A DNA stretch of 64,000 bases from Lusitaniella coriacea LEGE 07157 (GCF_015207425.1 NZ_JADEWZ010000001.1:124001-188000), one strand, 5' to 3'. Counted from the first letter of the stretch, positions 44,494 to 55,100 are shown. The notes: a model not told the origin generated them from the sequence alone. Made by a program: numbers and translations.

Positions 44494-45384
44494 CTACATA
44501 TACTCTGATGCCACAATCATCGAGCCAATCCCCTCATCAGTAAAAATTTCGAGCAAGAGGGCGTGGGGAATGCGACCGTCAATAATGTGCGCCGCACGAA
44601 CGCCTTGGGCAAGGGAGCGCACGCAACACTGGACTTTGGGAATCATTCCCCCAGACACAATCCCCTCGTCAACTAAGGTTCTCAATTGCTGGATATCGAG
44701 TTTGGCGATGATACTGGAGGGGTCTTGATAATCTCGCAAAATTCCTGCTGTATCTGTGAGTAAAATCAGTTTTTCTGCCCCCACTGCTGCCGCAATTTCT
44801 CCTGCAACGGTATCGGCATTGATATTGTGGGCTTGTCCGGTTTCATCGGCTGCAACGCTGGAAATAACCGGAACATAACCGCTATCAATCAGTGCTTCAA
44901 TGGCTCTAGTATCGATACTGCTCACCTCGCCAACAAATCCAACTCCTTCTTTTCCCACAGGACGCGCGACGATGGAATTGCCATCTTTGCCACACAATCC
45001 AACCGCCGAACCGCCTGCTCGATTGATCAGCGTTACCAGTTCTTTGTTGACGCGACCCACTAAGACCATTTCGACAACATCCATCGTGTCGGCATCGGTG
45101 ACTCGCAACCCATCTTTAAACTGCGGTTCGATGTTGAGCTTGATTAACCAATTATTGATTTCGGGGCCGCCTCCGTGAACGACAACGGGACGCAAGCCGA
45201 CGCAGCATAAGAAGACGATATCGCGAATGACTTTATCTTTGAGCGCCGCTTCTTTCATTGCTGCTCCGCCATATTTGACGACGACGGTTCGCCCTCTGAA
45301 TTCCTGGATGTAGGGTAAGGCTTCGCTGAGAACCCGAACGCGGGTTGCTTCTGTTTGTTTGATATATTCGCTCTCGCTGCTCAT
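44494..45384 (-). CDS. argB: Acetylglutamate kinase
   Basis: 296 residues. Phosphorylates N-acetyl-L-glutamate in arginine synthesis. Seen: [78 protein letters not shown], and [10 protein letters not shown]. The protein has the N-terminal extension (residues 1-20) typical of hexameric arginine-sensitive enzymes; in cyanobacteria the enzyme is controlled by PII binding. Single gene, 90 bp from the receiver fusion on the same strand. Confidence 0.96.
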   Translation of the reverse strand: MSSESEYIKQTEATRVRVLSEALPYIQEFRGRTVVVKYGGAAMKEAALKDKVIRDIVFLCCVGLRPVVVHGGGPEINNWLIKLNIEPQFKDGLRVTDADTMDVVEMVLVGRVNKELVTLINRAGGSAVGLCGKDGNSIVARPVGKEGVGFVGEVSSIDTRAIEALIDSGYVPVISSVAADETGQAHNINADTVAGEIAAAVGAEKLILLTDTAGILRDYQDPSSIIAKLDIQQLRTLVDEGIVSGGMIPKVQCCVRSLAQGVRAAHIIDGRIPHALLLEIFTDEGIGSMIVASEYM

Positions 45385-45509
45385 TAGATGTCAAGTTTCA
45401 AAATGAAGGTGAAAGGGAAGTCCCTGTGGTAGCAGGTTAAACGATTTTGCGCGCGGAAAAGTGTTCGGTGTTAGCGATTTTCGAGATCGTTCGCTGCTAT
45501 GGGGTATTT

Positions 45510-45545
45510 GAGTTCAGAATTAAGGGAATAGGGAATAGGGAAATG
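45510..45545 (+). repeat. GGGAATA heptamer repeat
   Basis: AAGGGAATAGGGAATAGGGA lies in the gap between aroK and argB. The same short tandem unit recurs near 52893-52910. Such GGGAATA/heptamer repeats are common in cyanobacterial intergenic DNA. Confidence 0.6.
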
Positions 45546-45583
45546 TATAATCTCTCCCTTTATCTCCGCTCCCTTCGATCCCA

Positions 45584-46144
45584 TTACGATTTGCTGGGAG
45601 GGATGGGTTTGGATTTTAATACGGTGGGGATGCGTTTAATAATGGTATCCGCGATCGCGTCTGGGGTTCGATCGGCTTCAATCTCAAGTCTTAAGTCGGC
45701 TTGGGCATAAAGGTTGCGTCGCGATTCGAGCAATTCGGTTAAGGTGTCGGTGAGGTTTGGCGTGTCGAGGAGGGGACGGGTTGTATCTTCTCTCAAACGT
45801 TCGACGATTAAGGGAACGGGCGCATCGAGCCAAATAATTAAACCTTGGTGCAAATAGCTCCAATTCATGGGTTTGAGGACGATTCCTCCTCCTGTCGCGA
45901 TCGCGCTTCTGGTTAGAGTGGATAATTCGGCGAGAACTTTGGTTTCCAATTCCCGGAAATCGGACTCTCCGTACTCCTCGAAAATTTCCCGAACGGTTTG
46001 ATTTGCAACCCGTTCGATCGACTCGTCGGTATCAAAAAAGCGATAACCGAGCTTCTTGGCTAAACTTTTCCCTACCGTTGTTTTCCCTGTCCCCATCATG
46101 CCAACGAGGAAAATGCTCAGTCCTTGCAATAGATTCGCGCTCAC
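45584..46144 (-). CDS. aroK: Shikimate kinase
   Basis: 186 residues from a GTG at 46142-46144. Converts shikimate to shikimate 3-phosphate in the chorismate pathway. Walker A GMMGTGKTTVGKSLAKKLGYRFFDTDESIE (with the shikimate-binding Asp), then FRELETKVLAELS and IATGGGIVLKP (Arg/Gly lid motifs), and LREDTTRPLL. Length is standard. The gene lies downstream of tRNA-Leu on the opposite strand and is isolated by short gaps from argB. Confidence 0.94.
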   Translation of the reverse strand: MSANLLQGLSIFLVGMMGTGKTTVGKSLAKKLGYRFFDTDESIERVANQTVREIFEEYGESDFRELETKVLAELSTLTRSAIATGGGIVLKPMNWSYLHQGLIIWLDAPVPLIVERLREDTTRPLLDTPNLTDTLTELLESRRNLYAQADLRLEIEADRTPDAIADTIIKRIPTVLKSKPIPPSKS

Positions 46145-46241
46145 TTTTAACTTTCGATTTCCTTTAATAATTCCAGCAAAAAAGTTGCAGGAATATGATA
46201 CATTATATTTCTGGTCGTTTTGACCGGGTTAATTTTCAAGC

Positions 46242-46323
46242 GCGGATGTGGTGGAATTGGTAGACACGCACGCTTGAGGGGCGTGTGGGCTTGCCCTTGC
46301 GAGTTCGATTCTCGCCATCCGCA
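46242..46323 (+). tRNA. tRNA-Leu(GAG)
   Basis: 82 nt with a long variable arm. Acceptor GCGGATG (46242-46248) with CATCCGC (46316-46322), discriminator A. Anticodon stem CACGC/GCGTG around the loop TTGAGGG gives anticodon GAG. T arm GCGAG-TTCGATT-CTCGC. No CCA is encoded. Confidence 0.95.
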
Positions 46324-46345
46324 TTTTCTAAGAAGTAGAATGTCC

Positions 46346-46377
46346 CCCCTTTCAATCGCGGTTGGAAGGGGTTTTTT
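46346..46377 (+). terminator. Terminator after tRNA-Leu
   Basis: CCCCTTTCAA (46346-46355) pairs with TTGGAAGGGG (46362-46371) with one wobble, followed by TTTTTT. It lies 22 bp after the tRNA and also faces the end of the M50 gene. Confidence 0.75.
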
Positions 46378-46388
46378 ATCGCGTTATA

Positions 46389-48116
46389 TTAGGTTCGATC
46401 CGATCGCGAAGGGATGAGTTTTTGAAATAAGGGATGCTCGCGAATCTCATCAAAATCGGAATCGGTTCGGGCGGCGTTGCGGAATTTTTTGGGGTTGAAG
46501 TCAATGGCTTGTTGCAAGGATTCGATCGCGGAATAAACTTCTTCCTGTTGCGCGTAGCAGCAGGCTTTGTTATACCAAGTATCGGGATCGTCCGGCTCGA
46601 TTTGTAGGGCGTAATTATAAGTCGCGATCGCGTCGTCGTAGCGTTGCAGTTCCATGAGTGCAATGCCTCGCCGTGCGGAAGCTAGGGGAAAGTTGGGTTG
46701 GAGTTCGATCGCGCGATCGTAAGCGGCTAAACTCTCTTCATGGCGTTGGAGTTGACACAGCGCATCCCCTTTTCTCACCCAAATCAAATGATTATCGGGC
46801 TTGAGGCAGAGGGCTTCTTCGTAGGAAGCGAGTCGTTCTTCGTGACGATTGAGGGAAGAGAGGGCATCGCCGCGAAATAGCCAAAAAATCTCAGTGTTGG
46901 GTTGGAGTTGAATCGCGCGATCGTAGGCTTCGATTGCTTTTTCGTACTTTTTGAGTCCGGCAAGGGAACTCCCTTGATAATACCAAGCATAAGCGGTTTG
47001 CTCGGTTTTAGAGTCATATTTCCGCGCTTTCTCAAAAGACGCGATCGCGTCCTCGTACCGTTCCGACTTCATCAACACGATTCCCCGACAAAACCAAGCC
47101 ACTCCCCAATTGGGTTGCAATTCCACCGCGCGATCGTAAGCTTCAATGGCTTCTGTGTCCCGGTGCTGTTCCGCCAACAGCGCACCTTTTTGATACCACG
47201 CAACCGGGCGATTTCCTTGGAGTTGAATCGCCTTGTCATACGCCTCTAGCGCCTCTGCGGTTCGTTCTGTTTGTGAGAGAACCCAAGCCTTTGCCAACAC
47301 AGCTTCGTAGTAGTCTGGCTTGATTTCTAAGGCTTTGTTGTAGCAATTGAGCGCCCGTTGATAGCGCTTCACGCCCATCCAGCTATTACCTTTGTCGTAC
47401 CACCTTCGCTCTTTGTTGCCAAACAACCACATTATTCCCACTAACCCGATGACTAAAATCATCGAATTCTTGCGAAATAATTCGCCTCCCATTAATGCTG
47501 CAATAGGTGGAACGCTTAAGGAATTACTGATGGCAAAAGTACAATCCCAAAGCAAGCGATTAAAGGGTTCGACAAACCACAGCAAGCCAATCAGCACCCA
47601 AATGCCATATTTGCCAAATTTGTTGAATTGACGCTGTAGGTGAGGCGGCAACCACGGGGAAATGATGCCGTATCCATCCAGGGGGGGAATGGGCAGCAAG
47701 TTGATTAGAACCACAAAGATTTCTAGCAGAACTAAGAATGCCACGCTATAGCCCAACCAGTCGTCACGTCCTACCGTCCACCCCAATTGAAAGGGAATGG
47801 CAAGCAGCAGTAAAAGGATGATGTTTGCAAAGGGTCCTGCCGCAGACACAGCGCTGTGCCACCAGCGATGTCGCAATTGGGCGCGATCGATATAAACCGC
47901 CCCTCCCGGCAGCGCAATCCCCCCAATTAACAGGAAAAATAGGGGTAAGATCAAACTGACTCCCGGTTCGGTATATTTGAGCGGATTTAAGGTTAAATAG
48001 CCTTTTTCCTTAACAGATTTGTCCCCACCCCAATAGGCTACGATCGCGTGACCAAACTCGTGCAGACACAAGGAAGCCACCCAACCCGCACAAACTACAA
48101 CTGCAACTTGCCACAT
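46389..48116 (-). CDS. M50 site-2-type protease fused to TPR domain
   Basis: 575 residues. The N-terminal ~225 residues are a membrane metalloprotease: HEFGH at residues 19-23 in the first helix gives two zinc His and the Glu, and INLLPIPPLDGYG near 145 gives the third ligand Asp, as in the M50B (SpoIVFB/S2P) group. Several membrane helices follow. From about residue 245 there are nine or so canonical TPRs (KAWVLSQTERTAEALEAYDKAIQLQ and similar). S2P enzymes cut membrane proteins such as anti-sigma factors; the TPRs probably dock a partner. Domain layout is seen; the substrate is unknown. Confidence 0.92.
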   Translation of the reverse strand: MWQVAVVVCAGWVASLCLHEFGHAIVAYWGGDKSVKEKGYLTLNPLKYTEPGVSLILPLFFLLIGGIALPGGAVYIDRAQLRHRWWHSAVSAAGPFANIILLLLLAIPFQLGWTVGRDDWLGYSVAFLVLLEIFVVLINLLPIPPLDGYGIISPWLPPHLQRQFNKFGKYGIWVLIGLLWFVEPFNRLLWDCTFAISNSLSVPPIAALMGGELFRKNSMILVIGLVGIMWLFGNKERRWYDKGNSWMGVKRYQRALNCYNKALEIKPDYYEAVLAKAWVLSQTERTAEALEAYDKAIQLQGNRPVAWYQKGALLAEQHRDTEAIEAYDRAVELQPNWGVAWFCRGIVLMKSERYEDAIASFEKARKYDSKTEQTAYAWYYQGSSLAGLKKYEKAIEAYDRAIQLQPNTEIFWLFRGDALSSLNRHEERLASYEEALCLKPDNHLIWVRKGDALCQLQRHEESLAAYDRAIELQPNFPLASARRGIALMELQRYDDAIATYNYALQIEPDDPDTWYNKACCYAQQEEVYSAIESLQQAIDFNPKKFRNAARTDSDFDEIREHPLFQKLIPSRSDRT

Positions 48117-48213
48117 AAATTTTGTAAGTGCCTCAGCGATATCGCTATTTTAACGAGTTATGCCTTTTCCTTGCTGACGGCTATAACACCTCATTTAGGA
48201 TTGACTTTTTTCA

Positions 48214-48546
48214 ATGAAACTCATCCAACTTCAAGATTTAACGCCGGAAAGCGTTTCTCATAACCGAGAAATCAAGAAAAGGGTTCTGTTGCGTTCTGGA
48301 GATTTGCCCCATTTAACCAACTTCTCTCAAGCGTATCTGTCTCCGGGGCAAGCAACAACGCCTCACGCCCATTCGGATATGGGTGAGGTTTTTTTTGTTG
48401 AAGCGGGGGAAGGGACTATCGAAATTGACGATCGCGCGTATCCTCTTTCTCCGGGAAGTTGTATCGCCGTTCAACCGGGAGAAACCCATAAAATCGAGAA
48501 CATTGGAGCGACGGATTTGGTTTTAACTTATTTTGGTATCGCTTAA
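48214..48546 (+). CDS. Small cupin-domain protein
   Basis: 110 residues. Single double-stranded beta-helix with cupin motif 1 [20 protein letters not shown] (His, His, Glu ligands) and motif 2 [19 protein letters not shown] (His ligand). Metal-binding residues are complete. Small single-domain cupins act as isomerases, dioxygenases or sensors; no substrate can be given. It ends 4 bp inside the end of the convergent kinase gene. Confidence 0.9.
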   Translation: MKLIQLQDLTPESVSHNREIKKRVLLRSGDLPHLTNFSQAYLSPGQATTPHAHSDMGEVFFVEAGEGTIEIDDRAYPLSPGSCIAVQPGETHKIENIGATDLVLTYFGIA

Positions 48547-50192
48547 TTGCCTTTGAGAACGGGGAGTTGAAAGAGGGGAACGGTAAAAGTCACCGTCGAA
48601 CCTAACTCTTCTCCCATACTGAAAAAGTCGATTTTTCCGCCCATCACTTCCAATAACTTCTGGGAAATTGCTAACCCCAAACCCGTACCGCCATAGGATT
48701 TGGTGCGGGAACCATCCACTTGAGAAAAGTTTTGGAAAAGTTTGTCGAGTTTTTCGATGGGAACGCCAATTCCAGTATCCGCGACTCGAATTAAAACCGT
48801 ACCGGGAAACGTTTGCTCGTTGACAATACTGGGTTTTTTGGTGACTTCCGCACTAATCGTCACGCCGCCTTCGTGGGTAAATTTGATCGCGTTGCCCACG
48901 AGGTTTAACATGACTTGCAATAAGCGTTGATAGTTGCCGTAGATCAGAATGGGTTCGCGGGAAGCGGGGGTTTGAAACTCAAAACTCAGATTCTTTTGTT
49001 GGGCAAGAGAGCGCGTTTTTTTATCCACATCCTCAAAGAGTTCGTTGAGGGGAAAATCTTTAAAATCCAACTCCATTTTTCCCGCTTCAATTCTGGCGAC
49101 ATCGAGGATGTCGTTAATCAAATTGAGCAGATGCAGGGCGGATTTGTGGGCTTCTTCTAAAAATTCTCGCTGTTCTTTGGGATCGTCGGTTAAGTCATCG
49201 AGAATCAAGCGCAAAAAGCCAATGATGCCGTTGAGGGGGGTTCGCAGTTCGTGGGAGGTGCTTGCGAGAAATTCGCTTTTGAGGCGAGAGGCTTCTTCTG
49301 CGAGTTTTTTGGCTTGTTCGAGTTCTTTGTAAAGGCAAGCGTGCGCGATCGCGGTACTGACTTGCGGTGCGAGTTCTTGTAAGAGTTTAACTTCTGCTGG
49401 AGTCCATTCTCGCGCGCGATCGCACTGTTGCAAATAAATCAGGGCGTTGCGTTGATTTTCATAAAACGTCGAAACCACCAACGCCGACTGCTGTCCAAAT
49501 GTGGGATGGGAGACATTCTGTAACGCGATGGGCTGACCCTGACTCAATGCCTGTTTAAGATAGGGTTCTCGTTCTAAATTCAGCCGTTCCCCCAACATCG
49601 ATTTGAAGGGACGCTGGCAATACTCCACTTCAACTTTTAATTCTTCATTCTGGGGATTGAAAGAGACAATCAAACAGCGAGAAACTTTGAGTGCGGTTCC
49701 CAAACTATCTACGGTTTGCTGCCAAATTGTTGCTAAATCTAGGGTTCGGCGAATATTGCGGGCAATCTCCGATAGCAGGGAACGATAAAGATTGCGTGGG
49801 GATTTAGGCAAGGAGGGTAACTTTTGATTCTTCTCCTCGATCCGATGCCCCATGACCAATACCGATGATATCTTGCCGTTGGGTTGCAAAATCGGACTGA
49901 GGATCAAAGCAAAGGGAACTGATTCTCCAGAACACTTGAATCGACAATGATAGCGTTCGGGAATTCCCCATTCTAGGACTTGTTGTATTTTTTCTCTGTA
50001 GGCTTTGGCATTCTCAGGAATGAAGCTTTCTTCTAGAGTTCGTCCCGGCGGTTGCTCTACCGTTAGTCCGTACTCCTGTGCCATATTCCAATAAAAAGAA
50101 TGGCACCTTCCCGACCGATCTTGGGTAAAGACTAATTCAGCCCCCAAGCCCTGGCAAGCTGCAAATTCTATTGATGCAGGAGCAAATTCCAT
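48543..50192 (-). CDS. PAS-GAF sensor histidine kinase
   Basis: 549 residues from ATG 50190-50192 (a GTG sits one codon earlier). Residues about 15-125 form a PAS-like domain ([21 protein letters not shown]), about 145-290 a GAF domain ([34 protein letters not shown]) and then HisKA with [21 protein letters not shown] (His near 315) and HATPase ([35 protein letters not shown]). GAF lacks an obvious bilin Cys in the usual place, so phytochrome function is not indicated. It has no receiver domain and no adjacent regulator, so it is an orphan kinase. Confidence 0.92.
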   Translation of the reverse strand: MEFAPASIEFAACQGLGAELVFTQDRSGRCHSFYWNMAQEYGLTVEQPPGRTLEESFIPENAKAYREKIQQVLEWGIPERYHCRFKCSGESVPFALILSPILQPNGKISSVLVMGHRIEEKNQKLPSLPKSPRNLYRSLLSEIARNIRRTLDLATIWQQTVDSLGTALKVSRCLIVSFNPQNEELKVEVEYCQRPFKSMLGERLNLEREPYLKQALSQGQPIALQNVSHPTFGQQSALVVSTFYENQRNALIYLQQCDRAREWTPAEVKLLQELAPQVSTAIAHACLYKELEQAKKLAEEASRLKSEFLASTSHELRTPLNGIIGFLRLILDDLTDDPKEQREFLEEAHKSALHLLNLINDILDVARIEAGKMELDFKDFPLNELFEDVDKKTRSLAQQKNLSFEFQTPASREPILIYGNYQRLLQVMLNLVGNAIKFTHEGGVTISAEVTKKPSIVNEQTFPGTVLIRVADTGIGVPIEKLDKLFQNFSQVDGSRTKSYGGTGLGLAISQKLLEVMGGKIDFFSMGEELGSTVTFTVPLFQLPVLKGN

Positions 50193-50530
50193 CACGATTG
50201 ACTCAAATCACAATTGACTGACAACTGAAAATGGCACTGTGTCTTAAGTTTCATTCGCAGAAAACCTAAGTGTATTGTTTCGCCAAGGCGCGATCGCGAA
50301 CCCTTAACGATGCGCCCGATTAAAACTTAAAAACTCAAGACACGAGTGATTCGATTGAGGACTTATCCAGCAGCGTTATTTAAAATTCTTAATGCCATTC
50401 CCTGATGCGATCGGATCGATTCAGTCGATTAACCGAATCGCTGCCAATACTAACTTTTGAGTTAACTTGGGATATTTTGTCGTCTTTTGAGCAAACATTT
50501 TGATAACTTTTTGAGGAGGCATTGTCCTCA
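50193..50530. other. Non-coding stretch
   Basis: About 340 bp between the PAS-GAF kinase gene and the RHH gene, AT-rich, with one HIP1 site. It probably holds the kinase promoter. I see no repeat or RNA structure. Confidence 0.5.
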
Positions 50531-50761
50531 TCAATCGTTCCATTCGCCCCTAGGCGGAACGGGCGGATTTCGTCTAAAAGTGCGGGTTAGGTCTTCGTCT
50601 TGCTCCCGTTCCCCTCTCAACCACTGTTTGATCGCAGTTTCAATCACTCGACTCGGATCGTTGGTCAAATGTTTAATTTGCTCTAACAAATCTGAATCAA
50701 GATGAATAGAGACTTCGACTTTATCCGCAGATCGCGGAATTTGCATGGTATCTTCGTTCAT
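50531..50761 (-). CDS. Ribbon-helix-helix-type small DNA-binding protein
   Basis: 76 residues. KVEVSIHLDSDLLEQIKHLTNDPSRVIETAIKQWLRG shows the beta strand followed by two helices of MetJ/Arc/CopG regulators, including the alternating strand residues. A charged tail follows (EQDEDLTRTFRRNPPVPP). Often such proteins are antitoxins, but no toxin gene is adjacent; the kinase gene is 340 bp away. It may be an orphan regulator. Confidence 0.65.
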   Translation of the reverse strand: MNEDTMQIPRSADKVEVSIHLDSDLLEQIKHLTNDPSRVIETAIKQWLRGEREQDEDLTRTFRRNPPVPPRGEWND

Positions 50762-51039
50762 AGCGTCGCCTCAGTGGCAATATTTCCCATTTAAAATTAC
50801 CGAGAACTTCCACTATTATAACTTTGAGAAGGAACGGGGAAGAAAAGCCTTGCAGACCATTGAGCAAGAAACATGAAAATTCCTAACCTTTAGACGATTA
50901 ACCTCCTCTGCAAACACCCTAAAGTATTAAGCTATCCCGATAAAAACAGAACTCGATCGAAGCTGATAACTACAGTTTCGAGAAAAATATTAAAATACTT
51001 TAAGTTATTCTGCTCTCGGCTCGCTGCTTGTAATCTATT

Positions 51040-52845
51040 ATGACTGACGTTTCCGTATCCCGCATTCGTAATTTCTCGATCATCGCTCACATCGATCACG
51101 GTAAATCCACCCTAGCCGATCGCCTCTTACAGGTGACAGGAACGGTCGAGCAACGCCAAATGAAAGAGCAATTCCTCGACAATATGGACTTAGAACGCGA
51201 ACGAGGAATTACGATTAAGCTACAAGCCGCGCGGATGAACTATCAGGCGCAAGATGGGGAAACTTACGTTCTCAACCTCATTGACACGCCGGGACACGTG
51301 GATTTTTCCTATGAAGTCTCGCGATCGCTCGTGGCTTGTGAAGGGGCATTATTAGTGGTGGATGCGTCCCAAGGAGTTGAGGCGCAAACCCTGGCTAATG
51401 TCTATCTTGCCTTAGAAAACGATCTAGAAATCATTCCAGTCCTCAACAAAATCGATCTCCCTGGTGCAGAACCGGAACGAGTGATTGAAGAAATTGAAGA
51501 AGTCATCGGTTTAGATTGCAGCAATGCCATTCTCGCCTCTGCTAAAGCCGGGAAAGGAATTGATGAAATTCTCGAATCGATCGTTCGTTTAATTCCACCG
51601 CCTCAAGATACCGTTGATGAACCTTTGCGAGCCTTGATTTTTGATAGCTATTACGACACCTATCGCGGCGTAATTGTTTATTTCCGGGTGGTGGATGGCA
51701 AAGTGAGAAAAGGCGATCGCGTGCGCTTGATGATCTCTAAAAAAGAATACGATATTGATGAATTGGGCGTTCTCTCCCCCAACCAAATTCAACTCGACGA
51801 ACTCCATGCGGGGGAAGTGGGCTATTTTGCGGCGGCGATTAAAGCAGTGGAAGATGCTCGCGTCGGCGATACGATCACCCTCGCGCGTCAACCCGCAGAG
51901 GAACCGCTTCCCGGCTATACCGAAGCCAAACCGATGGTATTTTGCGGTTTGTTTCCCATCGATTCCGACCAGTATAAAGATTTGCGAGATGCCTTAGAAA
52001 AACTGAAACTCAGCGATGCAGCTCTTTCCTACGAACCGGAAACCTCCAGTGCAATGGGTTTTGGCTTCCGTTGCGGCTTTTTGGGATTGTTGCACATGGA
52101 AATCGTCCAGGAGCGCTTGGAGCGGGAATATAATCTCGATCTCATTGTTACGGCTCCTTCGGTGATCTATCGCGTTACAACCACTGTAGGGGAGGTGTTT
52201 GAGATCGATAACCCCAATCAACTCCCGCCTCCAGGAAACCGCGAAAGCATTGAAGAACCTTACGTTCGCGTAGAGATTCTCACCCCTGAAGCCTATGTGG
52301 GAACGCTGATGGAGTTGTGTCAAACGCGACGCGGCATTTTTCAGGATATGAAGTATTTCACGCCGACGCGCACGAATTTGATTTATGAGATTCCCCTCGC
52401 GGAGATGGTCACAGACTTTTTCGATCGCATGAAGTCGCGATCGCGCGGTTATGCCAGTATGGAATATCATTTACTGGGTTACCGCCAGGACAATTTGGTG
52501 AAGTTGGATTTGTTGGTCAATGGCGATCCCGTGGATTCCCTCTCCACTATTGTTCACCGAGATAAGGCGTATCCCGTGGGACGCGCGCTAACAGAGAAGT
52601 TGAAGGAGTTGATTCCGCGCCATCAATTCAAGATTCCCATTCAAGCCGCGATCGGGTCTAAAATTATTGCCAGCGAACATATTCCCGCACTACGTAAGGA
52701 TGTTTTGGCGAAGTGTTACGGCGGCGACATCAGTCGGAAGAAGAAGCTTTTGCAGAAGCAGGCGAAGGGGAAAAAGCGCATGAAGTCGATTGGGACGGTG
52801 GATGTGCCGCAGGAAGCGTTTATGGCGGTGTTGAAGTTGGATTAG
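51040..52845 (+). CDS. lepA: Elongation factor 4 (LepA)
   Basis: 601 residues. Ribosome-bound GTPase that affects elongation and initiation under stress. G1 AHIDHGKST, switch [21 protein letters not shown]4 NKIDLP, and the LepA-specific C-terminal domain ([71 protein letters not shown]) are all present. Length is standard. Preceded by about 280 bp of non-coding DNA with its own promoter presumably. Confidence 0.97.
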   Translation: MTDVSVSRIRNFSIIAHIDHGKSTLADRLLQVTGTVEQRQMKEQFLDNMDLERERGITIKLQAARMNYQAQDGETYVLNLIDTPGHVDFSYEVSRSLVACEGALLVVDASQGVEAQTLANVYLALENDLEIIPVLNKIDLPGAEPERVIEEIEEVIGLDCSNAILASAKAGKGIDEILESIVRLIPPPQDTVDEPLRALIFDSYYDTYRGVIVYFRVVDGKVRKGDRVRLMISKKEYDIDELGVLSPNQIQLDELHAGEVGYFAAAIKAVEDARVGDTITLARQPAEEPLPGYTEAKPMVFCGLFPIDSDQYKDLRDALEKLKLSDAALSYEPETSSAMGFGFRCGFLGLLHMEIVQERLEREYNLDLIVTAPSVIYRVTTTVGEVFEIDNPNQLPPPGNRESIEEPYVRVEILTPEAYVGTLMELCQTRRGIFQDMKYFTPTRTNLIYEIPLAEMVTDFFDRMKSRSRGYASMEYHLLGYRQDNLVKLDLLVNGDPVDSLSTIVHRDKAYPVGRALTEKLKELIPRHQFKIPIQAAIGSKIIASEHIPALRKDVLAKCYGGDISRKKKLLQKQAKGKKRMKSIGTVDVPQEAFMAVLKLD

Positions 52846-53158
52846 AGTTAATTTATGCCTGATGCGAACACCCTAAAACCATTGCTAGGGCGAGGGAATA
52901 GGGAATAGGGAAGAGTAAGAAGAAACAGCGATGCGATAAGGGTTTGAGCGACTAATCTGCATTAGGCGTAATTTAAAAATTGTCTCTTCCTAATCCTGCA
53001 AATTCAACCGGATTCCTCTCAATTCGTCGCGCGATCGACAAACTTGCACAAAAATCCGAAATGGGTAAGTGAGATTAAGTAGACAAACTATAGAGGTTAG
53101 CGATATTGAATCACTCAATCGCGATCGCCTCGTCTCACCAATAGAGGAGAATTTGAAG
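52846..53158. other. Intergenic region with GGGAATA repeat
   Basis: AGGGAATAGGGAATAGGGAA lies near 52891-52910, the same unit as at 45525. Otherwise no structure is visible; the promoter of the small exported-protein gene is expected here. Confidence 0.55.
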
Positions 53159-53545
53159 ATGAATCCGAAAGCCCTAGCACTAGCAACGTTTATCGGTTTA
53201 GCAACTCCCGCGATCGCGGATATTGCCCTAACACCACCTGTAATGGCTCAGGTTCCCGTCCCTACGGGGTATTTTCAAGATCGCACCTGGGCGGTTAGCG
53301 TGGGATTTGACGGTCAGTCGTTCAGTTATTACGGTCGCAACAAGCAAACGGGAGACGCGATCGAACTATACGGCGATCGCGTGACAGGAACCCCCCAACG
53401 TCGCGTCTATATTTGGAATAACAACGGTTATATCTATCAGGTTGCTTGGCGACCCAGCGACCCGGATCTGATTCGCGTTCAAGTTTTTAATCCCAACGGT
53501 CGCGAAATTCTCAATCGCTTGCTCAACCGCAATTGGGATATTTAA
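53159..53545 (+). CDS. Small exported protein of unknown function
   Basis: 128 residues from ATG 53159, preceded by GAGGAGA at about 8 bp; the longer upstream frame contains HIP1 and has no ribosome-binding site. A signal peptide (ALALATFIGLATPAIADIALTPPVMAQ) leads to a compact beta-rich domain (TWAVSVGFDGQSFSYYGRNKQTGDAIELYG; RRVYIWNNNGYIYQVAWRPSDPDLIRVQVF). Unrecognised family; probably periplasmic. Confidence 0.7.
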   Translation: MNPKALALATFIGLATPAIADIALTPPVMAQVPVPTGYFQDRTWAVSVGFDGQSFSYYGRNKQTGDAIELYGDRVTGTPQRRVYIWNNNGYIYQVAWRPSDPDLIRVQVFNPNGREILNRLLNRNWDI

Positions 53546-53596
53546 GCACAATTTTAGTTCCCTTTGGCTGCGCGATCGCGAATCAATAAGTTTGAG

Positions 53597-54214
53597 TTAT
53601 TTTTCAGAGAAGTAACCCAAGTTAGATCTCTTCACAATGTTTTCTAACTCTGTAAAAATCCTTTCATTAGGTAAGACTATTGTATGAGTTCTGAGTTCGC
53701 GATTGCGAAGGCTTAGAGTATATTGTGAATACAAATCGCGATCGGGCGATCTCAGCTTAATCATATCTTTAATAGAAACAAACGTTTCGCCGTAAATAAA
53801 TAAAGAAATGCTTAAACCTTCTGGATATATTTTCCAAGTGCAAGAAGGTACTATCCCTTTTCCATTTTGAGAAAATCCACAAAAATCTTCATGATATTCA
53901 AAAAGCACTTTTTCTGCGGGTGGAGATATTTTCTTGTTTCTACCAAGCAAGCTATATTGAAAATCGAATAGTGTAAGATTGGGTACAAAAACGATTACTA
54001 CTAGAAACATTGAGATGGTTGACATACAAGCAATCCACCAAGAATTCTTGATTTTTGTTAACGATATAAATACAGGCAAATAAGTTAATACGATTAACAG
54101 GAAAAGCAGACATCTAAAAAATAAATAAAGTGAGTTTTCGTTAGAAACCATCAATAACAGGAAAATGAGGGGTCGTAAACAATGTGTAATGATAAACTCA
54201 TTCGATCGTAACAA
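53597..54214 (-). CDS. Hypothetical membrane protein
   Basis: 205 residues from a TTG (54212-54214); an ATG at 54151 would shorten it by 21 residues and neither has a clear ribosome-binding site. Two or three hydrophobic segments lie at the N-terminus (LYLFFRCLLFLLIVLTYLPVFI; ACMSTISMFLVVIVFVPNL), then a soluble domain with two cysteines (DFCGFSQNGKGIVPSCTWKIYPEG). AT-rich and without HIP1 inside most of its length, unlike the neighbours. Divergent from the next gene by about 60 bp. Function unknown. Confidence 0.6.
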   Translation of the reverse strand: MLRSNEFIITHCLRPLIFLLLMVSNENSLYLFFRCLLFLLIVLTYLPVFISLTKIKNSWWIACMSTISMFLVVIVFVPNLTLFDFQYSLLGRNKKISPPAEKVLFEYHEDFCGFSQNGKGIVPSCTWKIYPEGLSISLFIYGETFVSIKDMIKLRSPDRDLYSQYTLSLRNRELRTHTIVLPNERIFTELENIVKRSNLGYFSEK

Positions 54215-54275
54215 ATTTCAAGTATTCAATCGCGCAATTGCCTAAGTTTTATTACTCGTTTCTCAATTTCTTACA

Positions 54276-54896
54276 ATGGATCGAAACCTTAGAAAAAAAC
54301 TGATTGCAGGAATATTAATCGCTTTTGCAGCAACTCTCGCATCCCTCTCGCTTCTTTTAGGCGCGATTGGTTATTTTTGGTCTGAATATCTTCCCGCAAT
54401 TCCCTATCAAAATAGCAGCGCGAATAAAATCGCACAAATTGAGGCAACTTTCCCTCTGATTGAATCGTTGCAAGCCAGTTATTACCACTATCAAGATTCA
54501 CGATCAGGCGGTTGCAAAACTTTGGAATATCAAGAGGGAAACTATCGCTACAATCCCATTGATAATTTTAATTGCTATCTTGATGTGAGTTTTGTTCGGG
54601 ATTATCGAGATAAGGAAACCCTAACTTATCAAGAATTCAACGAGAAAAGTCTCGCGGACTTTGAGAAGATCGAGAAAAAGATGGATTCTATTGGAATCGA
54701 TCGATTTAATGCAAACTTTGACGAACAGGGAAACGTTATTTCTGGCTCATTTGGAAAAATTTGTAATTTTTGTCGGACTGTTTTCAATTACGAACCCAAT
54801 TACCGAATACTTCCTGAAACAATCCCCCACGAAATGGAATTTTATCGGATGGGTGAGAATCAAAATTGGTTTAGAGAAGAAGTGGATTGGAATTAA
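54276..54896 (+). CDS. Hypothetical exported or anchored protein
   Basis: 206 residues. One N-terminal membrane helix (LIAGILIAFAATLASLSLLLGAIGYFW, about 9-35) and an extracytoplasmic domain with several Cys (SGGCKTLEYQEGNYRYNPIDNFNCYLD; GKICNFCRTVFNY), which could form disulphides. No family recognised. Divergent from the gene at 53597-54214; shared style (short membrane anchor plus Cys-containing domain) hints at a related role but this is weak. Confidence 0.65.
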   Translation: MDRNLRKKLIAGILIAFAATLASLSLLLGAIGYFWSEYLPAIPYQNSSANKIAQIEATFPLIESLQASYYHYQDSRSGGCKTLEYQEGNYRYNPIDNFNCYLDVSFVRDYRDKETLTYQEFNEKSLADFEKIEKKMDSIGIDRFNANFDEQGNVISGSFGKICNFCRTVFNYEPNYRILPETIPHEMEFYRMGENQNWFREEVDWN

Positions 54897-54926
54897 AAAA
54901 ACGTAAGCATTCAGCCTTCAGTGTAG

Positions 54927-55038
54927 GGTGGGTATTGCCCACCAGCTATAGGTTATGGCTTGTAAGATTGTGTACTCTTAACTTTGTAGTGCTATAACCA
55001 TTGTGTTGGGTTTCGCTCTCGCTCAACACCAACCTACG
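54927..55038. repeat. Two intergenic hairpin repeats
   Basis: GGTGGG/CCCACC around 54927-54943 and GTGTTG/CAACAC around 55013-55029 are members of short cyanobacterial intergenic repeats of the types GTAGGGTGGGC...GCCCACC and TTGGGTTTCGC...CTCAACCC. They lie between the hypothetical gene and the acsF terminator. Confidence 0.6.
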
Positions 55039-55072
55039 AAAACATCAGGATTTAGCGAAGGCTAATTGCTCA

Positions 55073-55100
55073 TAAAAAAACCTCCTGAAATCAGGAGGTT
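55073..55100 (-). terminator. acsF terminator
   Basis: On the minus strand, AACCTCCTGA pairs perfectly with TCAGGAGGTT (55079-55100) around a 2-base centre, followed by a run of seven or so T. It lies 24 bp after the acsF stop. Confidence 0.88.
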
